64,000 bases of DNA from Coriobacteriaceae bacterium (GCA_019421015.1 JAHZGC010000012.1:44151-108150); one strand, 5' to 3'; positions 33,122 to 42,393 are shown, counted from the first letter of the stretch. A program made the numbers and translations. The notes: a model not told the origin generated them from the sequence alone.

Positions 33122-35386
33122 CTACTGGCCCTCGTGATGACGGCGCGGCCGACGCTGGGCAGGCTGCTCGGCACCCTCGCGAGGCGCACGGTCGCCCCCG
33201 ACGTTACCGCGGTCGCCGGGGCGGCGGCTCGGGCGGCGCTCACCCGCCTCGCGGTGGTTGCCGCCGTTCCCAGAACCCGTGGAACCCTGGGGGGCCACGG
33301 GTTTCTCAAGGCGATCAAGGGACACCTTGCCCTTCTCGTCGACCTCGAGCACGCGGACGTGCACCTCGTCGCCGACGTTGAGCACGTCCTCGACCTTCTC
33401 GACGCGGCCCTGGGCCACTCGGCTGATGTGGAGCAGACCGTCCTTGCCCGGCAGGAGCTCCACGAAGGCACCGAAAGGCTGGATGCCCACGACGCGGCCG
33501 AAGTACTCCTCCCCCACCTCGGGCACCTTGACGATGGCCTCGATGCGGGCCTTGGCCTCCTCGACGCCGGCGTCGAGGCCGCCGATGAAGACGGTGCCGT
33601 CCTCCTGGATGTCGATGGTGGCGCCGGTGTCCTCTTGGATTCCGCGGATCGTCTTGCCGCCGCTGCCGATCACCTCGCGAATCTTGTCGGCCGGTATCTT
33701 GATGGAGACGATGCGGGGGGCGTTCTCGCGGACGTCCTCGCGCGGCCCCGAGATCTGCTCGAGCATCTTGCCCAGGATGAAGGCACGGCCCTCCTTGGCC
33801 TGCTGCAGGGCCCGACGCAGAATGTCCATGGTGAGGCCGGTGGCCTTGTTGTCCATCTGCATGGCGGTGATGCCCTCGGAGGTACCGGTCACCTTGAAGT
33901 CCATGTCGCCGAGGAAGTCCTCGACGCCCTGGATGTCGGAGAGCACGACGGTCTTGCCGTTCTCCTGGATAAGGCCCATGGCAATGCCAGACACGGGGCG
34001 CTTGATGGGCACGCCGCCGTCCATGAGCGCCAGGCAGCTGCCGCAGGTCGAGGCCATGGAAGAGGAGCCGTTGGACTCCATGACCTCGGAGACTACGCGG
34101 ATGGTGTAGGGGAACTCCTCCTCGGAGGGCAGCACCGGGAGCAGGGCGCGCTCGGCGAGGGCCCCGTGGCCGATCTCGCGGCGCTTAGGGGCACCGATGC
34201 GGCCGGTCTCGCCGGTGCAGTAGGGCGGGAAGTTGTACTGGTGGATGTAGCGCTTGCCGTCGATGGGCTCGATGGTGTCGAGGCGCTGCCAGTCGTTGAG
34301 CATCCCCAGGGTCAGCACCGAGAGCACCTGGGTCTGGCCGCGCTGGAAGAGGCCCGAGCCATGAACCAGGGGCAGGTAGTCGGGCTTCACCATGATGGGG
34401 CGGATTTCGTCGGCGGCGCGGCCGTCGACGCGCTCGCCGGTCTCGACGACCATCTCGCGCATGGCGTGCTTTTCAAGGCTCTTGAGCTCTACCGGGATGG
34501 CACGGTCGAACTGCACCTGCTCGTCATCGGTGAACTCGGCCTTGATGGCAGCCTTGAGGTCGGCGACCTTGGCCATGCGGGCCAGCTTGTCGGCGTCCTT
34601 GAGGGCGGCGCTCATCTCGTCGGCATGGGCAAAGACCTTGTCGTGCACGTAGGCGTTAGGCTCGTCGAGGGGATACTCCTTGACCTCTATGGGGCCGTTG
34701 ACCTCGGCGACCTTGGCAAAGAACTTCTCCTGCTCGTCACAGAAGGCGCCGATGGCCTCCTGGCCGAACTGGATCGCCGCCAGCATGTCCTCCTCGGTGA
34801 TCTCATGGGCGCCGGCCTCGAGCATGCTCACGAAGTCGCGGGTGCCTGCAAGCTCCAGGTCGAGGTCGGAGTTGTCCTGCTCCTCATAGGTGGGGTTGAC
34901 GATCAGCTCGCCGGTGTCGATGTCGCGGCCGATGCGCACGCAGGCCAGGGGGCCTTCGAACGGGACACCGCCCACCGTGAGCGCGGCGCTTGCCCCCATG
35001 GTGCAGATGACGTCGAAGGGGTTCACTTGGTCGCAAACCAGCGAGGTGGCGACGACCTGCACCTCGTTGCGGAAACCGTCGGGGAAGCTCGGGCGGATGG
35101 GTCGGTCGATCATGCGCGCGGTCAGGGTCGCCTTGTCGGTGGGACGGGTCTCACGCTTGAGATAGCCGCCGGGAAGGCGACCGACGGAGTACATGCGCTC
35201 GACAAAGTCGACCGTCAGCGGGAAAAAGTCGTAGTTCTTACGCTCCTTGGAGACGACCGCCGTCATCAGAACCGTGGTGTCGCCCTGTTTGACCAGCACG
35301 GCGCCGGTCGCCTGTTTGGCCAGCTCGCCCGTCTCGAGGACGTAGTGCTTGCCGTAGAGGTCGAATTCGTGGGTAACCTTGCTCAT
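33122..35386 (-). CDS. pnp: Polyribonucleotide nucleotidyltransferase (PNPase)
   Basis: The 754-residue phosphorolytic 3'-5' exoribonuclease of mRNA decay. It has two RNase PH-like domains (about 10-230 and 320-540) separated by a helical domain. A KH domain (KIREVIGSGGKTIRGIQ) and an S1 domain (GRVVGIQPFGAFVELLPGKDGLLHISRV) follow. A basic, Arg-rich tail of about 45 residues resembles those of actinobacterial PNPases. The ribosome site is only GAGAGA, so translation may be modest or controlled. It lies directly after rpsO with a strong hairpin between them. Confidence 0.97.
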   Translation of the reverse strand: MSKVTHEFDLYGKHYVLETGELAKQATGAVLVKQGDTTVLMTAVVSKERKNYDFFPLTVDFVERMYSVGRLPGGYLKRETRPTDKATLTARMIDRPIRPSFPDGFRNEVQVVATSLVCDQVNPFDVICTMGASAALTVGGVPFEGPLACVRIGRDIDTGELIVNPTYEEQDNSDLDLELAGTRDFVSMLEAGAHEITEEDMLAAIQFGQEAIGAFCDEQEKFFAKVAEVNGPIEVKEYPLDEPNAYVHDKVFAHADEMSAALKDADKLARMAKVADLKAAIKAEFTDDEQVQFDRAIPVELKSLEKHAMREMVVETGERVDGRAADEIRPIMVKPDYLPLVHGSGLFQRGQTQVLSVLTLGMLNDWQRLDTIEPIDGKRYIHQYNFPPYCTGETGRIGAPKRREIGHGALAERALLPVLPSEEEFPYTIRVVSEVMESNGSSSMASTCGSCLALMDGGVPIKRPVSGIAMGLIQENGKTVVLSDIQGVEDFLGDMDFKVTGTSEGITAMQMDNKATGLTMDILRRALQQAKEGRAFILGKMLEQISGPREDVRENAPRIVSIKIPADKIREVIGSGGKTIRGIQEDTGATIDIQEDGTVFIGGLDAGVEEAKARIEAIVKVPEVGEEYFGRVVGIQPFGAFVELLPGKDGLLHISRVAQGRVEKVEDVLNVGDEVHVRVLEVDEKGKVSLDRLEKPVAPQGSTGSGNGGNHREAGERRPSRRPGDRGNVGGDRAPREGAEQPAQRRPRRHHEGQ

Positions 35387-35463
35387 TCAGATTCTCTCTT
35401 TCATCTCCGCTCGCCCCATTGCGAGCGGGCCGTCGGCACGTGGGCTCTCAACCTACATGCAAA

Positions 35464-35496
35464 GGTGCCCGCGACCGGTAAGCGGTTGCGGGCACC
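35464..35496 (-). promoter_or_regulatory. rpsO-pnp intercistronic hairpin
   Basis: A 14-bp stem GGTGCCCGCGACCG/CGGTTGCGGGCACC (one G-U wobble) with loop GTAAG. It is followed by a short TTT on the minus strand. It could end rpsO transcripts or, as in the E. coli rpsO-pnp leader, be a processing site through which PNPase limits its own expression. Confidence 0.65.
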
Positions 35497-35540
35497 AAAA
35501 CACAAGGGAGCGGTCGCCCGCCCCCTTGCCGTGAAGCAAC

Positions 35541-35816
35541 TTACTTGAGGATGTCGCGGAGGCCGAGGCTCTTGATGAGCTCGCGGTACTCGTTGATGTC
35601 GTTCTTCTTGATGTAGACAAGAAGACGACGGCGCTGACCAAGCAGCATGTGCAGGCCGCGACGGCTGTGGAAGTCCTTCGGGTTGGCCTTGAGGTGCTCG
35701 GTGAGGTCGCGAACACGGGCGGTGATCAGGGCAACCTGCACACGGGGGGAACCGGTGTCGCTGGCGTCCTTGCCATACTCGGCGACAATTGCGGCCTTCT
35801 CTTCTTTGGTGACCAT
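35541..35816 (-). CDS. rpsO: 30S ribosomal protein S15
   Basis: A small-subunit protein that binds 16S rRNA helices 20-22 early in assembly. The 91-residue product (family about 89) has the four-helix pattern with DTGSPRVQVALIT, HLKANPKDFHSRRGL and LLGQRRRLLVYIKK. The ATG at 35816 has AAAGGA 7 nt upstream; an ATG 5 codons earlier has none. The rpsO-pnp order is widely conserved. Confidence 0.97.
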   Translation of the reverse strand: MVTKEEKAAIVAEYGKDASDTGSPRVQVALITARVRDLTEHLKANPKDFHSRRGLHMLLGQRRRLLVYIKKNDINEYRELIKSLGLRDILK

Positions 35817-35973
35817 TGACGTTCCTTTCATCTTCTTATGCCAAGACGCCCTGACCCAGGATGCAATCGGATGACGGTCACAACCGCGATCAGGGTCACA
35901 AACCGTTATAGTATAGCAAGCATGGGGGTCTATGTCACGGGATTTACCGGAAGCATCTCAAGCAGAGTCACCG

Positions 35974-37299
35974 TTACTCCACAGGAGCCGCGCGCAACGC
36001 CCCGTTTCCTTGGACCGAGAGTATGCGGCACCGATAGAGACCGGGCGAGGGCGTGCCTTTGTCCGGGAGGGTCACCACGGCATCGTGGAAGCTCGAAGAG
36101 GTCCCCTTGCCCTGCGCACCCTCCACCCGCTCGACCAAAATCGGCTCGACGCTCCCGATGCGGGCCCGGGCGTCCCGCCCGCGCAGCTCCCCCGCCACGG
36201 CCCTCAGGCGTTCAGAACGCCGGCGCAAGACCAACGGGTCGACCTGAAACGGCATCGAGGCCGCCGGTGTCTCGGGCCGAGCCGAAAACCGGAAGACGTG
36301 AATCTTCGAGAACCCCATGGCCTCGCAAAACATCAGCGACTCTGCGAACTCCTCGTCAGTCTCACCGGGAAAGCCCACGATGACGTCGGTGGACACGGAC
36401 GCATGGGGCAGGGCGCTGCGAAACAGCTCGACGGAGCGGGCAAAACCGTCGGCATCGTAGCGACGCCCCATGCGCGAGAGCGTAGCGGAGCAACCAGACT
36501 GCAACGGCAGGTGCAGATGAGCGCACACGACATCCGCATGCTCGGCCATAGCCTCGACCAACTCCGCGCTTACCTCGGGTGGCTCGACGCTCGAAGCCCG
36601 TATGACCGCCGAGGCCTGTCGCGCGAGGGGTGCCAGGCGGTGGAGAAGCCCTCCGAGGCCAAGGGGAGCCCCATCGGCCCCGGTTGCGCAATATCTTCCC
36701 AAATTGATGCCGGTCAGCTCAACCTCGCGCGCCCCTTCTGCAAGGACGCGGCACACCTGGGCCTCTACGTCGGCAGGGTCGGCGCTGTGGGGTATGCCCC
36801 TGGCCCGCCAGACGATGCAGTAGGTGCAGCGGTTGTCGCAGCCGTCCTGGACCTTAACGCCCCGTTTGAGGCGTCCGGGGCCGGCCGGCTCCGCAGGCTC
36901 ACAGCCCAGACGTTCCCCGTTGCCCCCCAGGCTCCCCTGGGAACTCCAGATCTCGAGCGCCGCCGCAGCCAGCTCCTCTTTAGCCGGCAAGACGCAGACG
37001 TTGTCGCCAAGAGATTCGAGCTCTGAGGGAAACAGGTTGGCGACGCAGCCGGTCACCGCAACAAGGGGGCGGCGGGGCAACGTCGCCGCGCGGCGCACGG
37101 CCTTGCGCGTTTTAGCCTGGGCCTCCCCCGTCACCGCACAGGTGTTCACGGCAATCAGGTCGGCGTCCTCTTCTGGCACGAGCGCGCAGCCGCGCTCGCG
37201 AAAAGCGGCCTCGATCCAATCGCTCTCGACACGGTTGACCCGACAGCCGAGATTGACCACGCAGACGCGCGGAGCCGGGAAGACGGCATCTCCGCCCAT
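35974..37299 (-). CDS. mtaB: tRNA (t6A37) methylthiotransferase MtaB
   Basis: A radical-SAM enzyme adding a methylthio group to t6A37 of tRNA. The 441 residues comprise an N-terminal UPF0004 domain with its Fe-S cysteines (LGCRVN, NTCAVTG, VTGCVAN), the radical-SAM motif CDNRCTYC within VQDGCDNRCTYCIVWRARG, and a C-terminal TRAM-like region. Pairing with the KVQDGCD motif supports MtaB and not MiaB. The ATG at 37299 overlaps the dnaJ stop (TGATG), so it is translationally coupled. Confidence 0.9.
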   Translation of the reverse strand: MGGDAVFPAPRVCVVNLGCRVNRVESDWIEAAFRERGCALVPEEDADLIAVNTCAVTGEAQAKTRKAVRRAATLPRRPLVAVTGCVANLFPSELESLGDNVCVLPAKEELAAAALEIWSSQGSLGGNGERLGCEPAEPAGPGRLKRGVKVQDGCDNRCTYCIVWRARGIPHSADPADVEAQVCRVLAEGAREVELTGINLGRYCATGADGAPLGLGGLLHRLAPLARQASAVIRASSVEPPEVSAELVEAMAEHADVVCAHLHLPLQSGCSATLSRMGRRYDADGFARSVELFRSALPHASVSTDVIVGFPGETDEEFAESLMFCEAMGFSKIHVFRFSARPETPAASMPFQVDPLVLRRRSERLRAVAGELRGRDARARIGSVEPILVERVEGAQGKGTSSSFHDAVVTLPDKGTPSPGLYRCRILSVQGNGALRAAPVE

Positions 37300-38423
37300 C
37301 AGGAAAGCGCGTCCTTGATACGCTGCCACGGCGTCCTCTTTGCAGCGACCTCCTCGTCCATGGTCTTGGCCAGCTCCTCAAACAGCTCGCGCTGTCGCTC
37401 CGTGAGCTGCTTGGGAACCACCACGTCGATATGGGCGATAAGGTCGCCGCGGCCGTCGCGACGCATGCGAGGCATGCCCATGCCTGCCACGCGGACCGTG
37501 TCGTCGTGCTGGCAACCCGCGGGAACATCGACCTCGACCGTCTCGTCGGGCATGATGCCCTCGATCTTGACCGTAGCCCCCAGCGCCGCCTGGGCCACGC
37601 TGACCTCGACCCGAGCGTGCAGGTCGTCGCCGGCGCGCTGGAAACGGTCGTCGGCCCCGACGCGTACCGTGACGATAAGGTCGCCCGAACGGGCGCCGCG
37701 CACGCCCGCCTCGCCAAAACCGGGCACACGCAGCTGTTGGCCGTCGGCAAAGCCGGCGGGGATCTTCACGTTGACCCGCTCGCGGTCAGGCACCCGCCCC
37801 TGGCCCTCGCATTCGGAACACGGGTGGTCGATGGTCACGCCGCTGCCGCCGCAGTCGGGACATACGGAGCGCGTCTGCATGTTGCCCAAGAACGTGCGCT
37901 GCACGGTGACGACCTGGCCGGTGCCGTGGCACGTCGGGCAGCTGATCGTCTCGCCCCCCTCGGCACAGCCGCTGCCGCCGCACGACTTGCAGGGAGCCAG
38001 GCGGTTGTAGGCGATCTCCTTGCTGCAGCCGGTCGCCGCCTCCTGAAGGGTGATACGTATGCTCGCCCCCATGTCGCGCCCGTCCATGCGCTGCGCACGC
38101 CCCGAAGACGCGGCGGCCGCCCCTCCGAAGAAGGAGCTGAACAGGTCACTCATGTCGAACCCGCCAAAGATGTCGTCCATGCTGGGACCGCCGTGGCCGT
38201 AGCCGTCGACCGTGCCGTACCGATCGTAGAACGAGCGCTTCTCCGAATCTGAGAGCACCGCGTAGGCCTCGTTGACCTCCTTGAACTTCTCCTCAGCGTC
38301 AGGGTCCTTGCTCACGTCGGGGTGCATGGTGCGGGCTTTGCTGTGAAACGCCTTGCGTATGTCGGAATCCGAGGCCCCCCTATCGACCCCTAAGATTTCA
38401 TAATAGTCTTTGCTGGCTGTCAT
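37299..38423 (-). CDS. dnaJ: Molecular chaperone DnaJ
   Basis: The Hsp40 partner of DnaK. The 374 residues give a J domain with the HPD motif (MHPDVSK), a Gly/Phe-rich stretch (DIFGGFDMSDLF), four CxxCxGxG zinc repeats, and both C-terminal substrate-binding domains plus a dimerisation tail. All parts are complete, so this is the canonical DnaJ. It is followed by mtaB with a 1-nt start/stop overlap. A second DnaJ-like gene lies upstream beyond a terminator. Confidence 0.95.
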   Translation of the reverse strand: MTASKDYYEILGVDRGASDSDIRKAFHSKARTMHPDVSKDPDAEEKFKEVNEAYAVLSDSEKRSFYDRYGTVDGYGHGGPSMDDIFGGFDMSDLFSSFFGGAAAASSGRAQRMDGRDMGASIRITLQEAATGCSKEIAYNRLAPCKSCGGSGCAEGGETISCPTCHGTGQVVTVQRTFLGNMQTRSVCPDCGGSGVTIDHPCSECEGQGRVPDRERVNVKIPAGFADGQQLRVPGFGEAGVRGARSGDLIVTVRVGADDRFQRAGDDLHARVEVSVAQAALGATVKIEGIMPDETVEVDVPAGCQHDDTVRVAGMGMPRMRRDGRGDLIAHIDVVVPKQLTERQRELFEELAKTMDEEVAAKRTPWQRIKDALS

Positions 38424-38456
38424 GGTTGCCGCCTGCTCCTAGCCTCTCGGGTCACC

Positions 38457-38492
38457 GACCGGCCTACCGGACGAAAATCCGGCAGGCCGGTC
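38457..38492 (-). terminator. Hairpin between the two dnaJ genes
   Basis: A 15-bp stem GACCGGCCTACCGGA/TCCGGCAGGCCGGTC (one G-U) with loop CGAAAA, downstream of the second dnaJ-like gene. It lacks a long T-run. Confidence 0.65.
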
Positions 38493-38526
38493 GGCAATAG
38501 TTTAGGTAGGGGTATAGATTAACGCC

Positions 38527-39609
38527 CTAGACGAGGCTCATGCAAGCTATGGCCGGCGTGAAGAGGATGAAGACAAACACTCCCAACACAAGGCCGACGC
38601 CGAAACGCCGAGCCGCCCGCTGCCAGAAGCTGCCGCCCTTTTTGGCCGAAAAAGACGGCCACGCAAAGAAGAACACAAAGAAGAGCGGAAGGGCCATGAA
38701 GGCGAAGATGCGCATGATCGTTCCCGCAAAGAGGGTGCACAGGACTACTGAGCACACCACACCTAGCGCGGTAAAACCGATCTCCTGGTTCTGCGTCAGA
38801 TGCTCGGAAGGGACCTCGAAACCGACCTCGAGGTCGCCTGAGGCGCCTCCGCAGCGCCCGGCGTCTCCCAATCCGGGAACCCGCACCGACCCGCCGTCAT
38901 GGGAGCCGGCTGGTATCTCGACCCGTTCGGTCGTACGGCGCTCGACGGTACCCGTTCCATGGCAGACGGAACAGGGATCTTTGATGACCTTGCCGGACCC
39001 CTCACAGGTGGGGCAGCGCATGACGGTGCTGAACAGTCCGGCCATATTGACCTGTGCCTCGCCGGTGCCCCCGCAGGTGGGGCACGTTTGAATCGAAGAG
39101 GTGTCCTGCGCGCCTCGTCCACCGCAGGCCGAGCAACGTTCCCGACGCGTATAGCCGAAGTTCTTGCTACAGCCCTTTTTTGACTCCTCGGCCGTAAGCT
39201 GGACGGTGATGCGGCGGGTGGCGCCTTGCTCCTGACGGTAGGGCACTCCCGACGACGCGCGCCGTGCCGAACCCTGCGTGGACCAAGAACCGAAGGGGCT
39301 GCCCCAGGTGGCCCAGCCAAAGGGGTCCTGAGGCGACCCGTAGGGTGTCGATCCCCCCGGGGACCTATACGGGTTGTCGGTCGTGAAACCGCCCGCGCGC
39401 ACCGCGTCGTAGCGAGCGCGCTTGTCGGGGTCCGAAAGGGTCTCGTACGCCTCCGAGACCTCTTTGAAGCGCTCCTCGGCGTCGGGAGCCTTGCTCACGT
39501 CGGGGTGCATGGTGCGGGCCTTGGTGCGGAAGGCCTTCTTGATGTCGTCGGCCGAAGCGTCCTTAGGGACGCCGAGAATCTCATAGAAATCTTTGTTTGG
39601 TACAGCCAC
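38527..39609 (-). CDS. Membrane-anchored DnaJ-like protein
   Basis: The 360-residue protein begins as a standard DnaJ: J domain with HPD (MHPDVSK), a loop rich in Gly/Ser/Pro, and four CxxCxGxG zinc motifs inserted in a C-terminal domain I. It then departs from the family. After about residue 260 the second substrate-binding domain and dimerisation region are missing. Three or so hydrophobic membrane segments replace them (GFTALGVVCSVVLCTLFAG, FAFMALPLFFVFFFAWPSF, VGLVLGVFVFILFTPAIA). It would present DnaK at the membrane. The ATG at 39609 opens next to dnaJ-mtaB. Confidence 0.88.
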   Translation of the reverse strand: MAVPNKDFYEILGVPKDASADDIKKAFRTKARTMHPDVSKAPDAEERFKEVSEAYETLSDPDKRARYDAVRAGGFTTDNPYRSPGGSTPYGSPQDPFGWATWGSPFGSWSTQGSARRASSGVPYRQEQGATRRITVQLTAEESKKGCSKNFGYTRRERCSACGGRGAQDTSSIQTCPTCGGTGEAQVNMAGLFSTVMRCPTCEGSGKVIKDPCSVCHGTGTVERRTTERVEIPAGSHDGGSVRVPGLGDAGRCGGASGDLEVGFEVPSEHLTQNQEIGFTALGVVCSVVLCTLFAGTIMRIFAFMALPLFFVFFFAWPSFSAKKGGSFWQRAARRFGVGLVLGVFVFILFTPAIACMSLV

Positions 39610-39736
39610 GAATCGCTCCGCCTCGCATTTGGTAAAGGGGCGTGGGTCGAACCGCCGGATTGAATACAGCTACGGCTATTTTACCCGGAAGTTCTTGACA
39701 CCATTAAACCCATAGATAATAGCGTCCTGGACTGTT

Positions 39737-40831
39737 CTAGACCGGGGACCCGCCGCCTATGATCTCCTCCAAGTCGTCGACACGTATGAACATGCCAGGA
39801 TAGGGAGCGTCGATCATCTGGTTGTTCCCGATGTAGATGCCCACGTGGCCGTCGTTGGGAAAGACCAGGTCGCCGGGCACGAGCTCTTCGACCGTCGTCT
39901 TCCAGTTACCCAGGGCCTGGATCTCGTCGATCTGGTCCCAGGTCGTACGCCCGATAGAGTAGCCCTCGAGGGCATAGCAGTGCTGGACGAATCCCGAGCA
40001 GTCGTAACCGCCCTTTTCGGCTATGTTGGAGTCGTCGCCCCCCCACTCGTAGGGAATGCCCAAGCATGCATAGGCGTTCTCGACAATCGAGCCCTGAGAC
40101 ACCGAGGGAGAATAGATGCCCGCCTGCTCGGCACCCGCGGCACCTGCCATGGCCTGCGCGCGGGCCTCCGCGGCCGCCGTAAGCTCGGCCTGCTGGGCCA
40201 TGAAGAGCTGCTGAACCTCCGCGGAGAGCCCCGCGACAATGGCGTCGGACTGGGCCTTCTGGTCGATCAGCTTCTGCTCCTGCTGCTCAAGGCGCTCCAA
40301 AAGGCGAGCCTGCTCGGTCTCTTGGTTCGAGAGGACCTGCTCCTGCCGCTCGAGCCGGCTCTTAAGCTCCTTAATGTCGTTGATAGTCTCGACCTGGGAG
40401 TTCTGAATGGCCGTGGCGTAATAAGACCGGGTGACGAAGTCGTTGAAGTCCACCGAGGAGAGGAGTACGTCGAGCATGCTCAAAGAGCCGGCCTTGTAGC
40501 TGATCTGAAGGTAGGCGGCCAAAGCCTGTTGGGCCGACTCCAGCTCGGCCGTAGTCGTGGCAATCCCCTCGCGTGTCTCGCCGATATCGGCCTTGAGGAC
40601 CTCGAGCTGGGCTTCGGTCTCGCTCTTCGCAAGCTGGGTGTCCTCGAGCTGGCGGCCTATGGCGCGCAGCTGCGACTGGGCCTCGTCGTACTCCCTCTGG
40701 GCGTTGGCCAGCGCGGCCGTCTCCGCCTCGCCTCTGGCGTTGGGCTCGGCCACCACGACGGAGGGGGCCGCGACGGCGCAGCCGAGGATCACGGCCATGC
40801 AACCGGCGCACAACCTTTGCAAGCGCTTCAT
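39737..40831 (-). CDS. Secreted NlpC/P60 peptidoglycan hydrolase with coiled coil (2)
   Basis: The 364-residue exported hydrolase has a Sec-type signal (MKRLQRLCAGCMAVILGCAVA), coiled coils at about residues 35-115 and 140-230, and a C-terminal NlpC/P60 domain. The nucleophile is in YDCSGFVQHC and the histidine in NDGHVGIYIG. The design matches proteins 1 and 3 but lacks their Gly/Ser or Pro/Glu hinge and the SFGGCPV ending. The ATG at 40831 has GGAGGGG about 6 nt upstream. It lies 56 bp after gene 3 and may be cotranscribed with it. Confidence 0.88.
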   Translation of the reverse strand: MKRLQRLCAGCMAVILGCAVAAPSVVVAEPNARGEAETAALANAQREYDEAQSQLRAIGRQLEDTQLAKSETEAQLEVLKADIGETREGIATTTAELESAQQALAAYLQISYKAGSLSMLDVLLSSVDFNDFVTRSYYATAIQNSQVETINDIKELKSRLERQEQVLSNQETEQARLLERLEQQEQKLIDQKAQSDAIVAGLSAEVQQLFMAQQAELTAAAEARAQAMAGAAGAEQAGIYSPSVSQGSIVENAYACLGIPYEWGGDDSNIAEKGGYDCSGFVQHCYALEGYSIGRTTWDQIDEIQALGNWKTTVEELVPGDLVFPNDGHVGIYIGNNQMIDAPYPGMFIRVDDLEEIIGGGSPV

Positions 40832-40887
40832 AGGGCTCCCCTCCAATCGGGACGGCAGACAAGGGTCGGAGCTGCTTTGGGCAGGGC

Positions 40888-42258
40888 CTAAACCGGGCAG
40901 CCGCCAAAGCTAAAGCCGTACACGCTGGCATAGCAGACATAGCGGCCGGGAGACGGCGCGTGGATCATCATGCCGCCGCCCTCGTAGATACCCACATGGT
41001 CGGCATGGGGAAACAGCAGGTCACCGGGTTCCATCTGCCCCATGCTGTACACCATCTGGCCACAGGAGCGAATGTCGGAAGCCTGCCCGTAGGTTGTACG
41101 CGATATGTAGTAACCGGCCTGACCGTAACAGTATTGCGCTAAGCCGGAGCAGTCAAAACCTTCGGGGGTGGTGCCCCCCCAAACGTAGGGAACCCCGATG
41201 TAGTTCCATGCGATGTCGGCCACCGAATAGACGTGGTTACCGCTATAGCTTGGGGGATCGGGCTCCGGCTCGGGCTCGGGTTCTGGCTCGGGTTCTGGTT
41301 CAGGAACCGGTTCAGGGTCGGGGACAGGGTCTGGCGCTGGGGTGGGCGCAGGCTCCGGCTCCGGGACCGGGTCGGGAGCCGGCTCGGTCCCCGGGTCGGC
41401 CGGAGACTCGGCATCCCCGGGCGTCTCGTCATGACCCGGAGCCGGCGTCGGCGAAGGGGCGGTTCCCCCGGGCTCAGAAGCACCTGCCTGCTGCTCGCGC
41501 TGCTGGGCAAGGTACGCCTCGTATTCGGCCTGCTGCGATGCCAGAAGCTCCTGCTGCGCCTGCCCCATCAGCGCGGTGACTTCGGCGCTCAGCCCCGACA
41601 CGTAGCTCTCATAATAGGCCACGTTGCTCGCCAGACCCTCGGTATAGGCCTGCTGGTCGGCCAGGAGCTGTTCCTGAAGCGACCGCTGCTCCAGCAGGTC
41701 CTGTTCCTGGGATTCGAGTTCCGACTTGAGCGTCTTGACCGCCTCGATCGCCTCCTTGTCGGCATCCGAGACCTTGCCGGCATAGTAGAGACGACACACA
41801 AAGTCATCGAAGCTCGTCGCGTCGAGAAGGACTCCCAAAAGGTCGGCGTTGCCGGCACGGTAGCTGGCGTTGACCCGGTCCGCCAGCACGTCTTGGGCCT
41901 GCGAGAGCGCTTCCTGGTTTTGGACGATCGAAACCTCCAGTTCGCTTATTTGCTCGTCCGTTTGGGCTAGGTTCGCCTCGCATTCTGAGAGCTTGTACTG
42001 GGCCTCCTCCAGCGCGGAGCCGATATTTGACAACTCTGCCATGGCGGCCTCGTACTCCGCCTGCGCGTCGCTCAAGGCATTGAGCGTGGCGTCGGTGGCC
42101 TTGGCCGCCAGGGCCGGCACGGCCCGCGCCCCGAACACGAAGGCCGCAGCGCCGAGGGCGACGCCCTGAACGAAGCGCCTCCTGTCGCAACGCGGGTAAG
42201 GATTCGAAAGCGGGATTGAAACCGCCTTGACGACGTCTATGTCATGGGTTCTCTTCAT
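40888..42258 (-). CDS. Secreted NlpC/P60 peptidoglycan hydrolase with Pro-Glu hinge (3)
   Basis: The 456-residue protein has a twin-arginine signal (CDRRRFVQGVALGAAAF), two coiled-coil regions at about 50-130 and 155-250, a long Pro/Glu-rich hinge of repeated PEPEPE units (about 265-345), then an NlpC/P60 domain with FDCSGLAQYC and ADHVGIY. It ends SFGGCPV, exactly as protein 1 does, and the flanking NYIGVPYVWGGT is the same. The two are paralogues that differ mainly in the hinge. The ATG at 42258 has AAAGG about 10 nt upstream. Confidence 0.9.
   Translation of the reverse strand: MKRTHDIDVVKAVSIPLSNPYPRCDRRRFVQGVALGAAAFVFGARAVPALAAKATDATLNALSDAQAEYEAAMAELSNIGSALEEAQYKLSECEANLAQTDEQISELEVSIVQNQEALSQAQDVLADRVNASYRAGNADLLGVLLDATSFDDFVCRLYYAGKVSDADKEAIEAVKTLKSELESQEQDLLEQRSLQEQLLADQQAYTEGLASNVAYYESYVSGLSAEVTALMGQAQQELLASQQAEYEAYLAQQREQQAGASEPGGTAPSPTPAPGHDETPGDAESPADPGTEPAPDPVPEPEPAPTPAPDPVPDPEPVPEPEPEPEPEPEPEPDPPSYSGNHVYSVADIAWNYIGVPYVWGGTTPEGFDCSGLAQYCYGQAGYYISRTTYGQASDIRSCGQMVYSMGQMEPGDLLFPHADHVGIYEGGGMMIHAPSPGRYVCYASVYGFSFGGCPV
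41240..41400 (-). repeat. Pro-Glu hinge tandem repeat
   Basis: A low-complexity stretch of repeated GGCTCG/GGTTCT-type hexamers encoding alternating Pro and Glu within NlpC/P60 protein 3. Such repeats can slip, so length probably varies between strains. Confidence 0.7.
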
Positions 42259-42393
42259 GAGGTCATGGCCTTTCCGTACGGGGGACGCCAGATGACAAAA
42301 CTCCGGGCACCGTGTTCGCGAGCGTGGAATCCCTCTACCCAAAGCGGGCACCCGATTTTGAGCCTACCGCACCCGCGGCAGTGCGCCGTTCGT

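Noticed and set aside
32990..35548. Very long plus-strand frame opposite pnp
   Set aside because: It is an antisense frame of pnp. The real gene on the other strand has complete PNPase domains.
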